Of a stretch of DNA of 64,000 bases, positions 26,997 through 35,743 are shown piece after piece. Position 1 is the stretch's first letter. Every line of letters begins with the position of its first letter. The stretch comes from Alcaligenaceae bacterium (GTDB lineage Bacteria > Pseudomonadota > Gammaproteobacteria > Burkholderiales > Burkholderiaceae_B), in assembly GCA_013416455.1 (NCBI GenBank), contig JACCES010000005.1, positions 310,001 to 374,000 on the forward strand. Direction: 5' to 3'. A model generated the notes under the pieces. That model worked only from the letters and a program-made list of their open reading frames with translations. It did no database searches and had not been told where the DNA came from. A program made the translations under genes and the position numbers.

Positions 26997-27560
26997 ATGT
27001 CCTTGATCAATACGCAAATCAAGCCGTTCAAAGCCACCGCCTATCACAACGGCAAGTTTGTCGATGTCAGCAACGAAACCGTTGCCGGCAAGTGGTCCGT
27101 GTTCGTTTTCTACCCCGCCGACTTCACATTCGTGTGCCCCACCGAACTCGAAGACCTGGCCGAGCAGTACGCCGAATTCCAGAAGCTGGGTGTCGAGATC
27201 TACGCTGTTTCCACCGACACGCACTTCTCGCACAAGGCATGGCACGACACGTCCGACGCCATCAGCAAGGTGAACTACCCGATGATCGGCGACCCCACCC
27301 AGACCCTGTCGCGCAATTTCGAAGTGCTGATCGAAGAAGAAGGTGTTGCGCTGCGCGGTACTTTCGTGGTCAACCCCGAAGGCTACATCAAGGTCATGGA
27401 AGTGCATGACAACGGCATCGGCCGTGTGGCTTCCGAGCTGCTGCGCAAGGTCAAGGCCGCCCAGTACATCGCCGCCCACCCCGGCGAAGTCTGCCCCGCC
27501 AAGTGGGAAGAAGGCGCCGAAACCCTGAAGCCCTCGCTGGATCTGGTCGGCAAGATCTAA
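26997..27560 (+). CDS. ahpC: alkyl hydroperoxide reductase peroxidase subunit
   Basis: A 187-residue typical 2-Cys peroxiredoxin. The peroxidatic cysteine is Cys47 ('FTFVCPTEL') and the resolving cysteine Cys166 ('GEVCPAKW'). It reduces H2O2 and organic peroxides and is re-reduced by AhpF, encoded next. AAGGAA precedes the ATG. The 266-bp gap upstream holds the promoter palindrome and no gene I can support. Confidence 0.97.
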   Translation: MSLINTQIKPFKATAYHNGKFVDVSNETVAGKWSVFVFYPADFTFVCPTELEDLAEQYAEFQKLGVEIYAVSTDTHFSHKAWHDTSDAISKVNYPMIGDPTQTLSRNFEVLIEEEGVALRGTFVVNPEGYIKVMEVHDNGIGRVASELLRKVKAAQYIAAHPGEVCPAKWEEGAETLKPSLDLVGKI

Positions 27561-27592
27561 GGGCCGCGCCCGCCATGCGGGCTTGCCTAGTC

Positions 27593-27621
27593 ACCGCGTC
27601 CGGCCATGAGCCGGGCGCGGT
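27593..27621 (+). other. stem-loop between ahpC and ahpF
   Basis: ACCGCGTCCGGC and GCCGGGCGCGGT form a 12-bp stem (one G-U pair in RNA) with a 5-base loop in the 94-bp ahpC-ahpF spacer. There is no U-run. Such spacers often stabilise the upstream message or partly terminate, giving more AhpC than AhpF. Confidence 0.5.
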
Positions 27622-27654
27622 TCCGCCAAAAACGATTTGAGAGGTCGCTCCGTT

Positions 27655-29244
27655 ATGTTAGATGCAAATGTCAAAGCCCAGCTGAACTCCTACATGGAAA
27701 TGCTCCGCGAGCCCATCGAGCTCGTCGCGAGCCTCGACGATACGCCCAAGTCGGGCGAGCTGCGGGCGCTGCTCGTGGAAATCGCCGGCATGTCGGACAA
27801 GATCACGCTGGTCGAGCGCAGCGACCTGTCCGATCGTAAACCGTCTTTCCGCATCGGCCGTGTCGGCAGCGATATCGGGGTGACCTTCGCCGGCATCCCG
27901 CTGGGGCATGAATTCACTTCCCTGGTGCTGGCGCTGCTGCAGGTCGGCGGCCATCCCATCAAGCTGGAAGAAGCCGTCATCGAGCAGATCCGCAATCTGC
28001 CCGGCGACTATGCATTCGAAACCTATTTTTCGCTGTCCTGCCAGAACTGCCCGGACGTCGTCCAGGCGCTCAACACGATGTCGGTCATCAACCCGCGCAT
28101 CAAGCACGTGGCCATCGATGGCGCATTGTTCCAGGGCGAAGTCGAAGCGCGCCAGGTCATGGCTGTGCCGTCCATCTATCTGAATGGCGAAGTCTTCGGC
28201 CAGGGCCGTTCCAGCGTGGAAGAAATCCTCGCCAGGCTCGACACGTCCTCCGCCTCGCGCAAGGCCGCAGAAATCAGCGCCAAGGATGCCTTCGACGTGC
28301 TGATCGTCGGGGGCGGCCCCGCCGGCGCGGCGGCAGCCGTCTATGCCGCGCGCAAGGGCATACGCACCGGCGTCGTGGCCGAGCGCTTCGGCGGCCAGGT
28401 GCTCGACACCATGTCGATCGAGAACTTCATTTCCGTGAAGGAAACCGAAGGCCCCCGTTTCGCCGCGGCGCTTGAAGAACACGTCAAGGCTTACGAGGTC
28501 GACATCATGAATCTGCAGCGCGCTGTCGAGCTCAAGCCCGGCAGGATGGTCGAGGTCAGGCTCGAAAATGGCGGGGTGCTGAAGAGCCGTTCCGTCATCC
28601 TGGCGACGGGCGCCCGCTGGCGCGAAGTCAACGTGCCGGGCGAACGCGAATACCGCAACGCCGGCGTGGCCTATTGCCCGCACTGCGACGGCCCGCTGTT
28701 CAAGGGCAAGCGTGTCGCGGTCATCGGCGGTGGCAATTCCGGCGTGGAAGCCGCCATCGATCTGGCTGGCCTCGTCGAGCATGTCACGCTGATCGAATTC
28801 GCCGATGTGCTGCGCGCCGATGAGGTCCTGCAGCGCAAACTGCGCAGCCTGCGGAACGTGAGCATCATCATGTCCGCCCAGACCACGGAAATCCATGGCG
28901 ATGGCAAGAAGGTGAACGGGCTGTCGTACAAGGACCGCGGCAACGATGTCGTCCACCGCATCGATCTGGAAGGCGTCTTCGTCCAGATCGGCCTGGTGCC
29001 CAACACCGAATGGCTGAAGGAAACCGTCGCCCTGTCGCGCTTCGGCGAGATCGAGGTCGACGCCAGGGGCCAGACTTCGGTACCGGGCGTGTTTGCGGCG
29101 GGCGATGCCACCACGGTGCCTTACAAGCAGATCGTGATCGCCGCCGGCGATGGTTCGAAGGCCGCGCTCAGCGCATTCGACTACCTGATCCGCAGTTCGG
29201 TCGAAGAGGAAGAGGCCCCGCTCAAGGCAGTGGCTTCCGCTTGA
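27655..29244 (+). CDS. ahpF: alkyl hydroperoxide reductase flavoprotein subunit
   Basis: A 529-residue NADH:peroxiredoxin reductase. The N-terminal double-thioredoxin-fold domain has the CxxC pair Cys129/Cys132 ('LSCQNCPD'), the same positions as in E. coli AhpF. FAD binding follows ('[21 protein letters not shown]'), then the active disulfide 'CPHCDG' and the NADH motif '[14 protein letters not shown]'. The start at 27655 gives the usual '[17 protein letters not shown]'. It transfers electrons from NADH to AhpC. Confidence 0.97.
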   Translation: MLDANVKAQLNSYMEMLREPIELVASLDDTPKSGELRALLVEIAGMSDKITLVERSDLSDRKPSFRIGRVGSDIGVTFAGIPLGHEFTSLVLALLQVGGHPIKLEEAVIEQIRNLPGDYAFETYFSLSCQNCPDVVQALNTMSVINPRIKHVAIDGALFQGEVEARQVMAVPSIYLNGEVFGQGRSSVEEILARLDTSSASRKAAEISAKDAFDVLIVGGGPAGAAAAVYAARKGIRTGVVAERFGGQVLDTMSIENFISVKETEGPRFAAALEEHVKAYEVDIMNLQRAVELKPGRMVEVRLENGGVLKSRSVILATGARWREVNVPGEREYRNAGVAYCPHCDGPLFKGKRVAVIGGGNSGVEAAIDLAGLVEHVTLIEFADVLRADEVLQRKLRSLRNVSIIMSAQTTEIHGDGKKVNGLSYKDRGNDVVHRIDLEGVFVQIGLVPNTEWLKETVALSRFGEIEVDARGQTSVPGVFAAGDATTVPYKQIVIAAGDGSKAALSAFDYLIRSSVEEEEAPLKAVASA

Positions 29245-29342
29245 CGGCCCTGGCGCTTGCGCGGGGTGCTGTGCGGCCCAGGGGCTGATGCCCCTGCAAT
29301 GAAGGTCAGTGTCGGGCGGGCCCCGGGTTCGCCGGTTTCAAG

Positions 29343-29376
29343 AAATACGCCATCCTCCGGGATGGCGTATTTTTTT
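29343..29376 (+). terminator. intrinsic terminator of ahpCF
   Basis: A perfect 13-bp stem AAATACGCCATCC / GGATGGCGTATTT with loop TCCG is followed by a run of T to 29376. This is the strongest intrinsic terminator seen in the window. It lies about 100 bp after ahpF and marks the end of the conserved region before the accessory cluster. Confidence 0.9.
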
Positions 29377-29434
29377 GCGAACGCCTGCGATGAAAATCTC
29401 GCCGCGCTGTCATGGGACCCGATCCGATGGAAAA

Positions 29435-29462
29435 GGCGCCTTTTAGTGTGAACAGGCCCTAG
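29435..29462 (+). repeat. solo end of a mobile inverted-repeat element
   Basis: 24 bases at 29435-29458 match, with two differences, the right end (32065-32088) of the 264-bp element described below. They are followed by the same CTAG at 29459-29462. No partner end is recognisable in the 190 bp to the left. The CTAG supplies the stop codon of the minus-strand decarboxylase-like gene, so this remnant marks the left border of the accessory cluster. Confidence 0.75.
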
Positions 29463-29971
29463 TCGTGATCGATCTGCATTGCCTCAAGGAAACGAGACAC
29501 CAGGTTGTATGCCGCAATCGTTGCGGTGAGTTCTACCATTTGTTGATCGTTGAAGTGCGCTTTCACGGAATCAAAGATTTCCTGGGGAACTGCCACCTCA
29601 TTGGTCATGTGCTCGCAATAGGCTAGGACGGATCGTTCCGTGTCGTTGAATGCGCTGACGGAACCATTGCGCAGTGACTCGATCTGATCGAGAGTGATCC
29701 CTTCCGCCAAGGCAAACGGTTTATGGGCGGAAAATTCATAAGAAGCCCCGTGGATCGACGCAATGCGCATGATCACGAGTTCACGGATCCTGCCTGGCAG
29801 GCTGCATTTCTGCCGGATCGCGGTAAAGAATGAAAGCCATCCTTCGGCCAGCGCTGGGCTATGCATCAACATGCTGTACAGGTTCAGCAGTTTGCCGCGT
29901 TCTGTTTGGATGCGATGTACGAGCGGGTCTGTTTCAAACCCGCCGGGATCAGGATAGGGAAGTCGTGCCAT
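29459..29971 (-). CDS. carboxymuconolactone decarboxylase-family protein
   Basis: A 170-residue CMD-family protein with the core helix 'LPGRIRELVIMRIASIHGASYEFSAHKPFALAEG' (about residues 53-86). It has no CxxC, so it is not an AhpD-type peroxidase. It resembles the carboxymuconolactone decarboxylase or hydrolytic side of the family. I chose the ATG at 29971 (MARLPYPDPGG). The frame is open upstream to 30166 but overlaps the SDR gene end. It is the last gene of a minus-strand cluster with an acyl-CoA ligase and an SDR. Its TAG stop lies in the CTAG next to the solo element end. Confidence 0.82.
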   Translation of the reverse strand: MARLPYPDPGGFETDPLVHRIQTERGKLLNLYSMLMHSPALAEGWLSFFTAIRQKCSLPGRIRELVIMRIASIHGASYEFSAHKPFALAEGITLDQIESLRNGSVSAFNDTERSVLAYCEHMTNEVAVPQEIFDSVKAHFNDQQMVELTATIAAYNLVSRFLEAMQIDHD

Positions 29972-30056
29972 ATGGATGTCGTTTTCTCTGGTTCTGAAGA
30001 CAGGGGAAACCGAGGATCTCTGGTGCGGCGTGGAATCGGAGCCCCATGCCGGTTGT

Positions 30057-30857
30057 CTATGCCATTGCGGCTGTAAGGCCGCCATCCACCAGAAGTTCGG
30101 TGGCGGTAATATGGCGGGCTTCGTCAGATACCAGGAACAGTACGGCGTGCGCAATATCCCATCCATCCCCCGCCTTGCCTAGCGGAATATGCGAGTCCCG
30201 TTCTTCAAGAAGCCGCGCCGCATTCTCGGCACCCAGTTGCGGCACCAGGCGATGCTCGACAATGGGTGTGTGCATAAGACCGGGGATGACCGTGTTGCAG
30301 CGGACTCCGGCACGGGCGTTCTGAACGGCTATGGAGCGTGATAGCGCGATCAGCCCGTACTTGGAGGCGCTATAGGCCGCATGCGTTCGGGATCTCATCA
30401 TCCGCAAAGCGGCGACGGAAGATACATTGACAATGGCGCTGGAGGACTGTTGTTTGAGGTAAGGCATCGCATACTTGCACCCCAGATAAACACTGCGCAG
30501 GTTGTAGTCCATCTGCCTGTCCCAGTCTTCCTCCGATAGCTGTTCCACACCGCCGGGTTGAGAGCCTCCGACATTATTGATCAGTATGTCCAGTCTTTCG
30601 AATGTATCGATGCATTTTTTGACGGCCGCCTGGATTTCCTGCCCGGAAGTGACATCGCAAATGAGGCCTTCCATTTCGAGATTTTCTTCTTTCGCGACCC
30701 TGATCGTTTCATTTAAAGCTTCTTCGTTCTTGTCGAGTGCGAATACCTTTGCGTCCTGGCGTGCGAGCAGGATGCTTGTCGCCCTTCCGTTGCCCCATCC
30801 GGGGCCGACAGAACCCGCCCCGGAAACCAGTGCCACTTTGCCGTCCAAATTCAACAT
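30057..30857 (-). CDS. short-chain dehydrogenase/reductase
   Basis: A 266-residue classical SDR. The cofactor motif is a variant, 'VSGAGSVGPGWGNGRA'. 'ILINNVGGSQ' follows, and the catalytic Ser and YxxxK are in 'VNVSSVAALRMMRSRTHAAYSASKYGLI'. The C-terminus has 'HITATELLVDGG'. It probably oxidises a hydroxyl on an acyl-CoA or ring intermediate made by the ligase of the same cluster. That is inferred from context only. Confidence 0.9.
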   Translation of the reverse strand: MLNLDGKVALVSGAGSVGPGWGNGRATSILLARQDAKVFALDKNEEALNETIRVAKEENLEMEGLICDVTSGQEIQAAVKKCIDTFERLDILINNVGGSQPGGVEQLSEEDWDRQMDYNLRSVYLGCKYAMPYLKQQSSSAIVNVSSVAALRMMRSRTHAAYSASKYGLIALSRSIAVQNARAGVRCNTVIPGLMHTPIVEHRLVPQLGAENAARLLEERDSHIPLGKAGDGWDIAHAVLFLVSDEARHITATELLVDGGLTAAMA

Positions 30858-30891
30858 GCCACGTCCCTTCCTTGATTTTGCAGTGTGGGGT

Positions 30892-30959
30892 GATTAAGGA
30901 GACTCTGAACAAGTCACAGAGCATGCTTTCCGCTCGACTTGTTCAGAGGCTTCTTAATC
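30892..30959. mobile_element. 68-bp palindromic miniature element
   Basis: The two ends, GATTAAG-G/A-AG-A/C-CTCTGAACAAGTC, are inverted copies of about 24 bp with two or three differences, around a 20-base centre. TTAA at each edge fits a 4-bp YTAR target duplication of the kind made by IS5-group transposases. The element lies between the SDR gene and the tctC pseudogene and provides the TAA stop of the latter. It has no coding capacity. Confidence 0.7.
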
Positions 30960-32110
30960 GAGTTCGATGCCGGCGGATTGGATCACGGGCCGCCACAGGG
31001 CCACTTCATCGGCAATAAACCGAGTGGCTTTCTCGGGATCTGAATCGGTGATCGGAGTATAGGCAAGCGAGGCCAGCTTTTCAGTGACTTCCGGCTGGGC
31101 CATCGCCGCTCTTGCCGCCTGCGCCAGCTGCGGCGGCGGAGCGGGTTTCATCGAATACCGCGATGATCCGTATGCGGCCGGATTCATGCAGGGGGGCAAG
31201 TGTGGTGAAGGTGTCCGGCATGAAAGTCACTTCTCCCGATACCAGGTCCTGCAGGGCGGGGCCGGCTCCACGATACGGAACGTGCAGTGCTTTCAGCCCG
31301 CCACTACGCTTCATCAACAGCTCGACAGACAGGTGCGGCCCGCCGCCCACCCCGCCAGTGGCATAGCTTAGGCCCTGGTCGGTGTTCTTCGACTGTTCGA
31401 TCAGTTCCTGCAGTGAGCTGATTCCGGACTTATTGCTCACGGCCAGGACGATCGGGGTTATGCCCAGGATGGCAATGTGTGAAAACCCCGTCACTGGATC
31501 AAAAGGCAGGGTTTTTCGGGTAAGAGGCCCGGTGACCCCAGCCGTAGGGCTCTGAAACAGGAGCGTGTAGCCGTCGGGATCCGAGCGCTGGACTTGGCGG
31601 GACCCTACGATTCCCCCACCCCCGGGCAGGTTCTCGACCACGACCGGGACCCCCAGTTGATCTGAGAAGTACTTCCCGAACAAGCGCGCGAAGCTATCCG
31701 TTGTTCCACCCGGGGCGAACGGAACGGCCAGGCGAATCGGCTTGTTCGGGAACTTGTCGGTGCTGTTGGAGAGCGCCGCTTTGGGCAGCAGGCCAAGCAA
31801 TGCGAAAGCGCCGGTGGCTCCTAGGGCCTGTTCACGCTAAAAGGTGCCTTGCACTGGCAGGTCATCGAACGCCAGGCTAGGCGTGCAGGCCGCCGCGTGG
31901 CCGCTCCACGCAAGGTCTGCGCAACAACGCTTGGCGTTCGATGACCAGCCAGCCCGCAGGGTGAGTGCGTAAACACGCGTCTGCCTGCGTTGCAAATGCT
32001 CGCCGTGGGCCCGCCACGGCTGCGCTTTGCGCCTTGTCATCCACCTGTTTGCGTACTCATGCAAGGCACCTTTTAGCGTGAACAGGCCCTAGGTATTGTC
32101 TGCGGTTCAT
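30954..32110 (-). pseudogene. Bug/TctC substrate-binding protein, disrupted by an element insertion and an internal deletion
   Basis: The gene begins at an ATG at 32110 with AAGGAG 5 bases upstream, then codes M-N-R-R-Q-Y-L and is cut by the 264-bp element. Removing the element with one CTAG copy restores the frame, giving MNRRQYLGATGAFALLGLLP, a typical signal peptide. The following 'FPNKPIRLAVPFAPGGTTDSFAR' and 'YRGAGPALQDLVSGE' are intact. A second lesion lies near 31130-31140: after 'VFDETR' the frame shifts, the usual 'LPDVPT' region of about 30-40 residues is missing, and the last 59 residues ('QLAQAARAAMAQPEVTEKLAS') continue in another frame. The gene is therefore non-functional. Confidence 0.9.
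31821..32092. mobile_element. 264-bp MITE-like element with CTAG target duplication
   Basis: The element occupies 31825-32088 and is flanked by CTAG at 31821-31824 and 32089-32092. Its ends are perfect inverted repeats of about 29 bp (GGCCTGTTCACGCTAAAAGG and on; 34 bp including the CTAG). A second, internal inverted repeat GGTCATCGAACGCCA lies at 31860-31874 and 31932-31946. It has no transposase; a 75-codon open frame inside is not recognisable. The 4-bp YTAR-type duplication fits mobilisation by an IS5-group transposase. The insertion lies in the tctC signal peptide. Confidence 0.88.
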
Positions 32111-32152
32111 GTGGTCTCCTTGGGGCTGGGAATTATGGTTATAAAAAGCTGC

Positions 32153-33685
32153 CTACGATAGGGCAGCATCTTTGGCCAGACGCTCGCGAAGCGCCGCTTT
32201 CAGCACTTTCCCGTAGTTGTTCTTGGGAAGTGATTCAACAAAGTGGTAATGCCTGGGGCGCTTGAAGCGAGCCATCCGTGACAGGCATGTTTCTTCCAGG
32301 TCGGCCGCGTGGATACCGGGCGCCGCAACGACAAAGGCCACGACGATTTCCCCCCATTCGGCATCGTGCTGGCCAACGACGGCAACCTCTTTGATGCCGG
32401 GATGGGTCAGCAGGACTTCTTCGACTTCGCGCGGGTAGATATTGGTGCCTCCCGAGATGATCAGATCCTTGGATCGATCGCGCAAGGTAAGGAAACCATG
32501 CTCGTCGGTATAGCCCATGTCGCCCGTCCGGAGCCAGCCATCATGCAGCGCTTGCGCGCTGGCGTGTGGATTGCCCCAGTAGCCTGACATCACTACGTCA
32601 CCTTTGACCAGTACTTCGCCGATCTCGCCATGAGGACAGCTGTTTCCGTGTTCGTCCGCAATGCGTATCTCGGTCAGCGCAAACGGAATGCCCACTGAAG
32701 CGATACGCTGCGGCCATTCCGGATGCCCGGAGTCGGCCAGCACAGATCTTGGGAGGACTGTAATCGTCATGGGCGCTTCGCCTTGACCGTAGATTTGCAC
32801 GAACCGGGGGCCCATGACCTGCAATGCTCGACGTATGTCTTCGGCATACATCGGGCCCCCGCCGTAGACGATGGTCTTGAAGCCGCCGCAGTCGGCATGG
32901 GTTGCGGCAATATGCTCTACAAGACGAATGAGCATTGTCGGAGCGGCAAACAGGCACAGGCGGCCTATATCTGCCGCCAGGCCAACCAGTTCGGCGGTAT
33001 CGAAACCGCCGGACAATGGAATGACATGGCGGGCGGCCTTGGCGGTGAAAATGATGTTATAGATCCCCGCGCCATGTGACATGGGCGCCGCATACACCGC
33101 CGCATCATCAGGGGTGATTTCGTCAACATCGATGAAGTATGCGCTCATCATCGCCAGCAGGTTGCGATGGCTTTGCATAACGCCTTTGGGCCTGCCTGTG
33201 GTGCCGGATGTGTAGAAAAGCCATGCCAGCTCATCGCCGTTCAGCGATTGCATGTCACAGGGCGGGCATTCAAGCATGCTTTCGTATGCTGAAGTGTTGA
33301 TGCTGACGATGGCCTGCAGCGAAGTGGCCGGAGCGGCGCTTTTTGATACAGCGTTGGCGTCTTCTGAAATGAACAGCAGGGAAGCTTCGGAGTCGCTCGC
33401 GATATAAGCCGCTTCATCCGGATGCAGTTTGGAGTTTATGGGGACCACAGCCAGGCCGGCCCACCACGCGCCATATAAAAGTTCTATGTACTGCGGCACG
33501 TTTTTCATGAATAAGGCCACGCGTTGGCCTGGCATCAACCCATGTTTTTCGCGCAGGGCGGAAGCAATGCGTGCCGCACGCTCGGCAAGCTCGGCATAGG
33601 TATGCAGGCACGAAGAGCCATGCAGTACCGCCGGGCGTTCTGGATATACGTTGGCGCTCCGCATCAGGAGATGGGCCAGATTCAT
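32153..33685 (-). CDS. acyl-CoA synthetase / AMP-forming acid-CoA ligase
   Basis: A 510-residue class I adenylate-forming ligase. Core motifs are the P-loop 'FYTSGTTGRPKGVMQSH' (about residues 162-178), 'IYGQGEAPMT', 'GWLRTGDMGY' and the C-terminal 'GGTNIYPREVEEVL' and 'PKNNYGKVLKAAL' with the catalytic lysine. It activates a carboxylic acid as its CoA thioester. The acid (aromatic, or short or medium chain) is not determined. The ATG at 33685 follows GGAG. It is the first gene of the minus-strand cluster and is divergent from a PAS-LuxR regulator. Confidence 0.92.
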   Translation of the reverse strand: MNLAHLLMRSANVYPERPAVLHGSSCLHTYAELAERAARIASALREKHGLMPGQRVALFMKNVPQYIELLYGAWWAGLAVVPINSKLHPDEAAYIASDSEASLLFISEDANAVSKSAAPATSLQAIVSINTSAYESMLECPPCDMQSLNGDELAWLFYTSGTTGRPKGVMQSHRNLLAMMSAYFIDVDEITPDDAAVYAAPMSHGAGIYNIIFTAKAARHVIPLSGGFDTAELVGLAADIGRLCLFAAPTMLIRLVEHIAATHADCGGFKTIVYGGGPMYAEDIRRALQVMGPRFVQIYGQGEAPMTITVLPRSVLADSGHPEWPQRIASVGIPFALTEIRIADEHGNSCPHGEIGEVLVKGDVVMSGYWGNPHASAQALHDGWLRTGDMGYTDEHGFLTLRDRSKDLIISGGTNIYPREVEEVLLTHPGIKEVAVVGQHDAEWGEIVVAFVVAAPGIHAADLEETCLSRMARFKRPRHYHFVESLPKNNYGKVLKAALRERLAKDAALS

Positions 33686-33914
33686 CGCGCGGGCTCCGGA
33701 ATGCCGGAATGAGAGGCGGCCGCGATTTTCGTGCGGCTGCCGTTGATATGCCGGAGCGCATTGCGCATTACGCCGGCAACGAGGTGTCCCCGTGTTTTTG
33801 TGTCTCGTCCGCCAAGTGGAATGTGGCCCCGGCCAACCATGCAAGCTGTCACAGAATACCCCTTTTGCTATGCTGTGAGCCTCACTATATTTTTTTGGAT
33901 ATCGGTGATCTATT

Positions 33915-33945
33915 CGTAGGCCTACGCTAAAGTAGATCTACGTAG
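33915..33945. promoter_or_regulatory. tandem palindromes in front of the PAS-LuxR regulator
   Basis: CGTAGGCCTACG (33915-33926) is a perfect 12-bp palindrome. GTAGATCTAC (33932-33941) is a perfect 10-bp palindrome, overlapped by CTACGTAG (33938-33945). All share GTAG/CTAC arms. They lie 35-65 bp before the regulator start in the 294-bp gap shared with the acyl-CoA ligase gene, so they are good candidates for its own binding sites. Confidence 0.55.
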
Positions 33946-33979
33946 GTATTAACCCTAGAGTCATGCAATCGCTTGGATC

Positions 33980-34570
33980 ATGGACTTTCAGAAACCGCTA
34001 CTCAGCGCAGATGACTTGGGCTTGGCGTTTGATCTTGCGCCCGTGGGCCTGTGCGTATTGAACTATCGCGTCATTCAACGCTGTAACCAGGCTTTTGCAG
34101 AGATGTTCGGATACCCGCCAGCGGAGCTTAATGGTCAATCGATGGCTATGCTTTATCCCTCTGTAGAGGAATTTGAGCGTATCGGCCAGCGTGGCTGGGC
34201 TCGGCTGCGGGACCGCGGTCTTTATAGTGACGAACGCCTGATGAAACGCCGCAATGCGGAATTGTTCTGGTGCCATGTCGTAGGTCGCCCCCTTTATCAA
34301 GATGATCCTTTTGCGTGTGCAGTCTGGATGGTGGAGGATATTTCGGCTCGCCGGCCCATGACGGCACGCCTGACCTTGCGTGAATATCAGGTCGCTCAAT
34401 TATTGTCGCAAGCCCTGACCAGCAAGCAAATCGCCCGCGAACTGCAGATCAGCCCGCGCACGGTGGAAGCTCATCGAGCACGCTTGCTGCGAAAACTGCG
34501 GGTCAGTACGCCTAACGAGTTATTGCTGAGTTTGTTCGGTTATGCGGAAGAAAGGCCTGAAAACGACTGA
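33980..34570 (+). CDS. PAS-domain LuxR-family transcriptional regulator
   Basis: A 196-residue regulator. An N-terminal PAS domain (about residues 12-122; 'APVGLCVLNYRVIQRCNQAFAEMFGYPPAELNGQS') is followed by a LuxR/GerE HTH (about 130-190; 'LTLREYQVAQLLSQALTSKQIARELQISPRTVEAHRARLLRKL'). There is no receiver domain, so the PAS probably senses a ligand directly, perhaps the acid degraded by the adjacent cluster. It is divergent from the acyl-CoA ligase gene. Codon use is less G+C-rich than in flanking core genes. Confidence 0.88.
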   Translation: MDFQKPLLSADDLGLAFDLAPVGLCVLNYRVIQRCNQAFAEMFGYPPAELNGQSMAMLYPSVEEFERIGQRGWARLRDRGLYSDERLMKRRNAELFWCHVVGRPLYQDDPFACAVWMVEDISARRPMTARLTLREYQVAQLLSQALTSKQIARELQISPRTVEAHRARLLRKLRVSTPNELLLSLFGYAEERPEND

Positions 34571-34606
34571 TGGCTGCGGCACGGTTGGAATTTCAGTATG
34601 GCCGCG

Positions 34607-35509
34607 TCAGGGCTGCCGGGTATCCGGCCATTCCCCGCCGAGCCGCTCCCGGCAGATGTCCAGCCAGGCATTCAGGGCATGAGAGCCGCGCCGCTCGTTC
34701 CAGAGCAGGGCGATCTCCCATTGCACGTCGGGCTGCGATACCGGCTTGCGCGCCAGCCCTTCGGTGTGGATGCGGTCGACGAAGGGTTCGGGCAGCAGCG
34801 CCACGCCCATGCCGGCCCGCGCCATGGCCACCGTCCAGTCCCACTGGCCGCTCTGGGCGGCGATGCGGGGCTCGACGCCGGCCTTGCCGAAATGCCGGCG
34901 CAGCATCCGCGTCAGGGCAAAATCATCGTTCAGCAGTACCAGCGGCAGCTGCGCCAGCGAGCGCAGCCCGATGGTTTCCGCGCCGCCCTTGAGCATGCCG
35001 GCGGCGGCCACCGCCCATATGCGATGCGAGGCGACGCGGGCCACGGCGATGTCCGGCTGAGCCTCCACCGGCAGCACGGTCATCCCGGCCGCGAGTTCAC
35101 CCTTGGCGACCAGGTGTTCGATTTCCTGCCCCGTATGTTCATGCAGCTTGAGTTCGATGCGGGGATATTTTTCCCGGAACTGCTTGAGCGCTTCCGTGAA
35201 CAGCATATTGATCATCGGCGGCATTCCCAGGGCCAGGGTGCCGCGCGCCACGGACTGCGTTTCGCGGATTTCGAGTTTCAGGCGTTCCATGGCCGACAGA
35301 ATCTCGCGGCCCCGCTCGTAGACCACGCCGCCGGTATCGGTCAGTGTGAAATGGCCGTCTCGCAGCAGCAGCGGCTCGCCGACCTCGTCTTCCAGCTGGC
35401 GGATCATCTTGCTGATGGTGGATTGCGTGACGCCCAGCAGCCGGGCGGCTTCCGTGAAGCTCCCAAGCCGCACCGTTTCAGTGAAATAGCGTAGTGAACG
35501 AATGTCCAT
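34607..35509 (-). CDS. LysR-family transcriptional regulator
   Basis: A 300-residue LysR protein. The HTH is 'GSFTEAARLLGVTQSTISKMIRQLEDEVG', and the effector domain begins 'GTLALGMPPMINMLFTEALKQFREKYP'. It resembles CynR/CatR-like members broadly. It is divergent from the CoA-transferase gene across a 234-bp region with a spaced inverted repeat, and probably regulates it. Confidence 0.9.
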   Translation of the reverse strand: MDIRSLRYFTETVRLGSFTEAARLLGVTQSTISKMIRQLEDEVGEPLLLRDGHFTLTDTGGVVYERGREILSAMERLKLEIRETQSVARGTLALGMPPMINMLFTEALKQFREKYPRIELKLHEHTGQEIEHLVAKGELAAGMTVLPVEAQPDIAVARVASHRIWAVAAAGMLKGGAETIGLRSLAQLPLVLLNDDFALTRMLRRHFGKAGVEPRIAAQSGQWDWTVAMARAGMGVALLPEPFVDRIHTEGLARKPVSQPDVQWEIALLWNERRGSHALNAWLDICRERLGGEWPDTRQP

Positions 35510-35546
35510 TGCTGCTTTCCGCCTTGTTAATGCCTGCGCGGTTTCC

Positions 35547-35587
35547 CATGAATTTATCGAATCCTGGGTGGTATTTTAATTCATGAA
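35547..35587. promoter_or_regulatory. spaced inverted repeat between LysR and CoA-transferase genes
   Basis: CATGAATT (35547-35554) and its complement AATTCATG (35578-35585) are 23 bp apart. The right copy is part of the palindrome TTCATGAA (35580-35587). A pair of half-operators on one face of the helix fits LysR tetramer binding. Assignment is by position only. Confidence 0.45.
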
Positions 35588-35743
35588 GCGAATGCTAAGC
35601 TCGAATTGCAGGATGACTGAACAGAACGATCAATGTATAGCGTTCCGGCTCGATGGCCGGCGTTTTTCGATTTCATCGCCCGCTGCGGCCGCTTTCGTCC
35701 CGAACCGCGGCTTGCACGCGGCGTGGGGTCAAAAGAGAAGATC

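Noticed and set aside
31837-32064. A 75-codon open frame inside the 264-bp element as a possible transposase
   Set aside because: It is too short and rich in Arg/Ala/Cys with no DDE or HTH motif. The element is best seen as non-autonomous.
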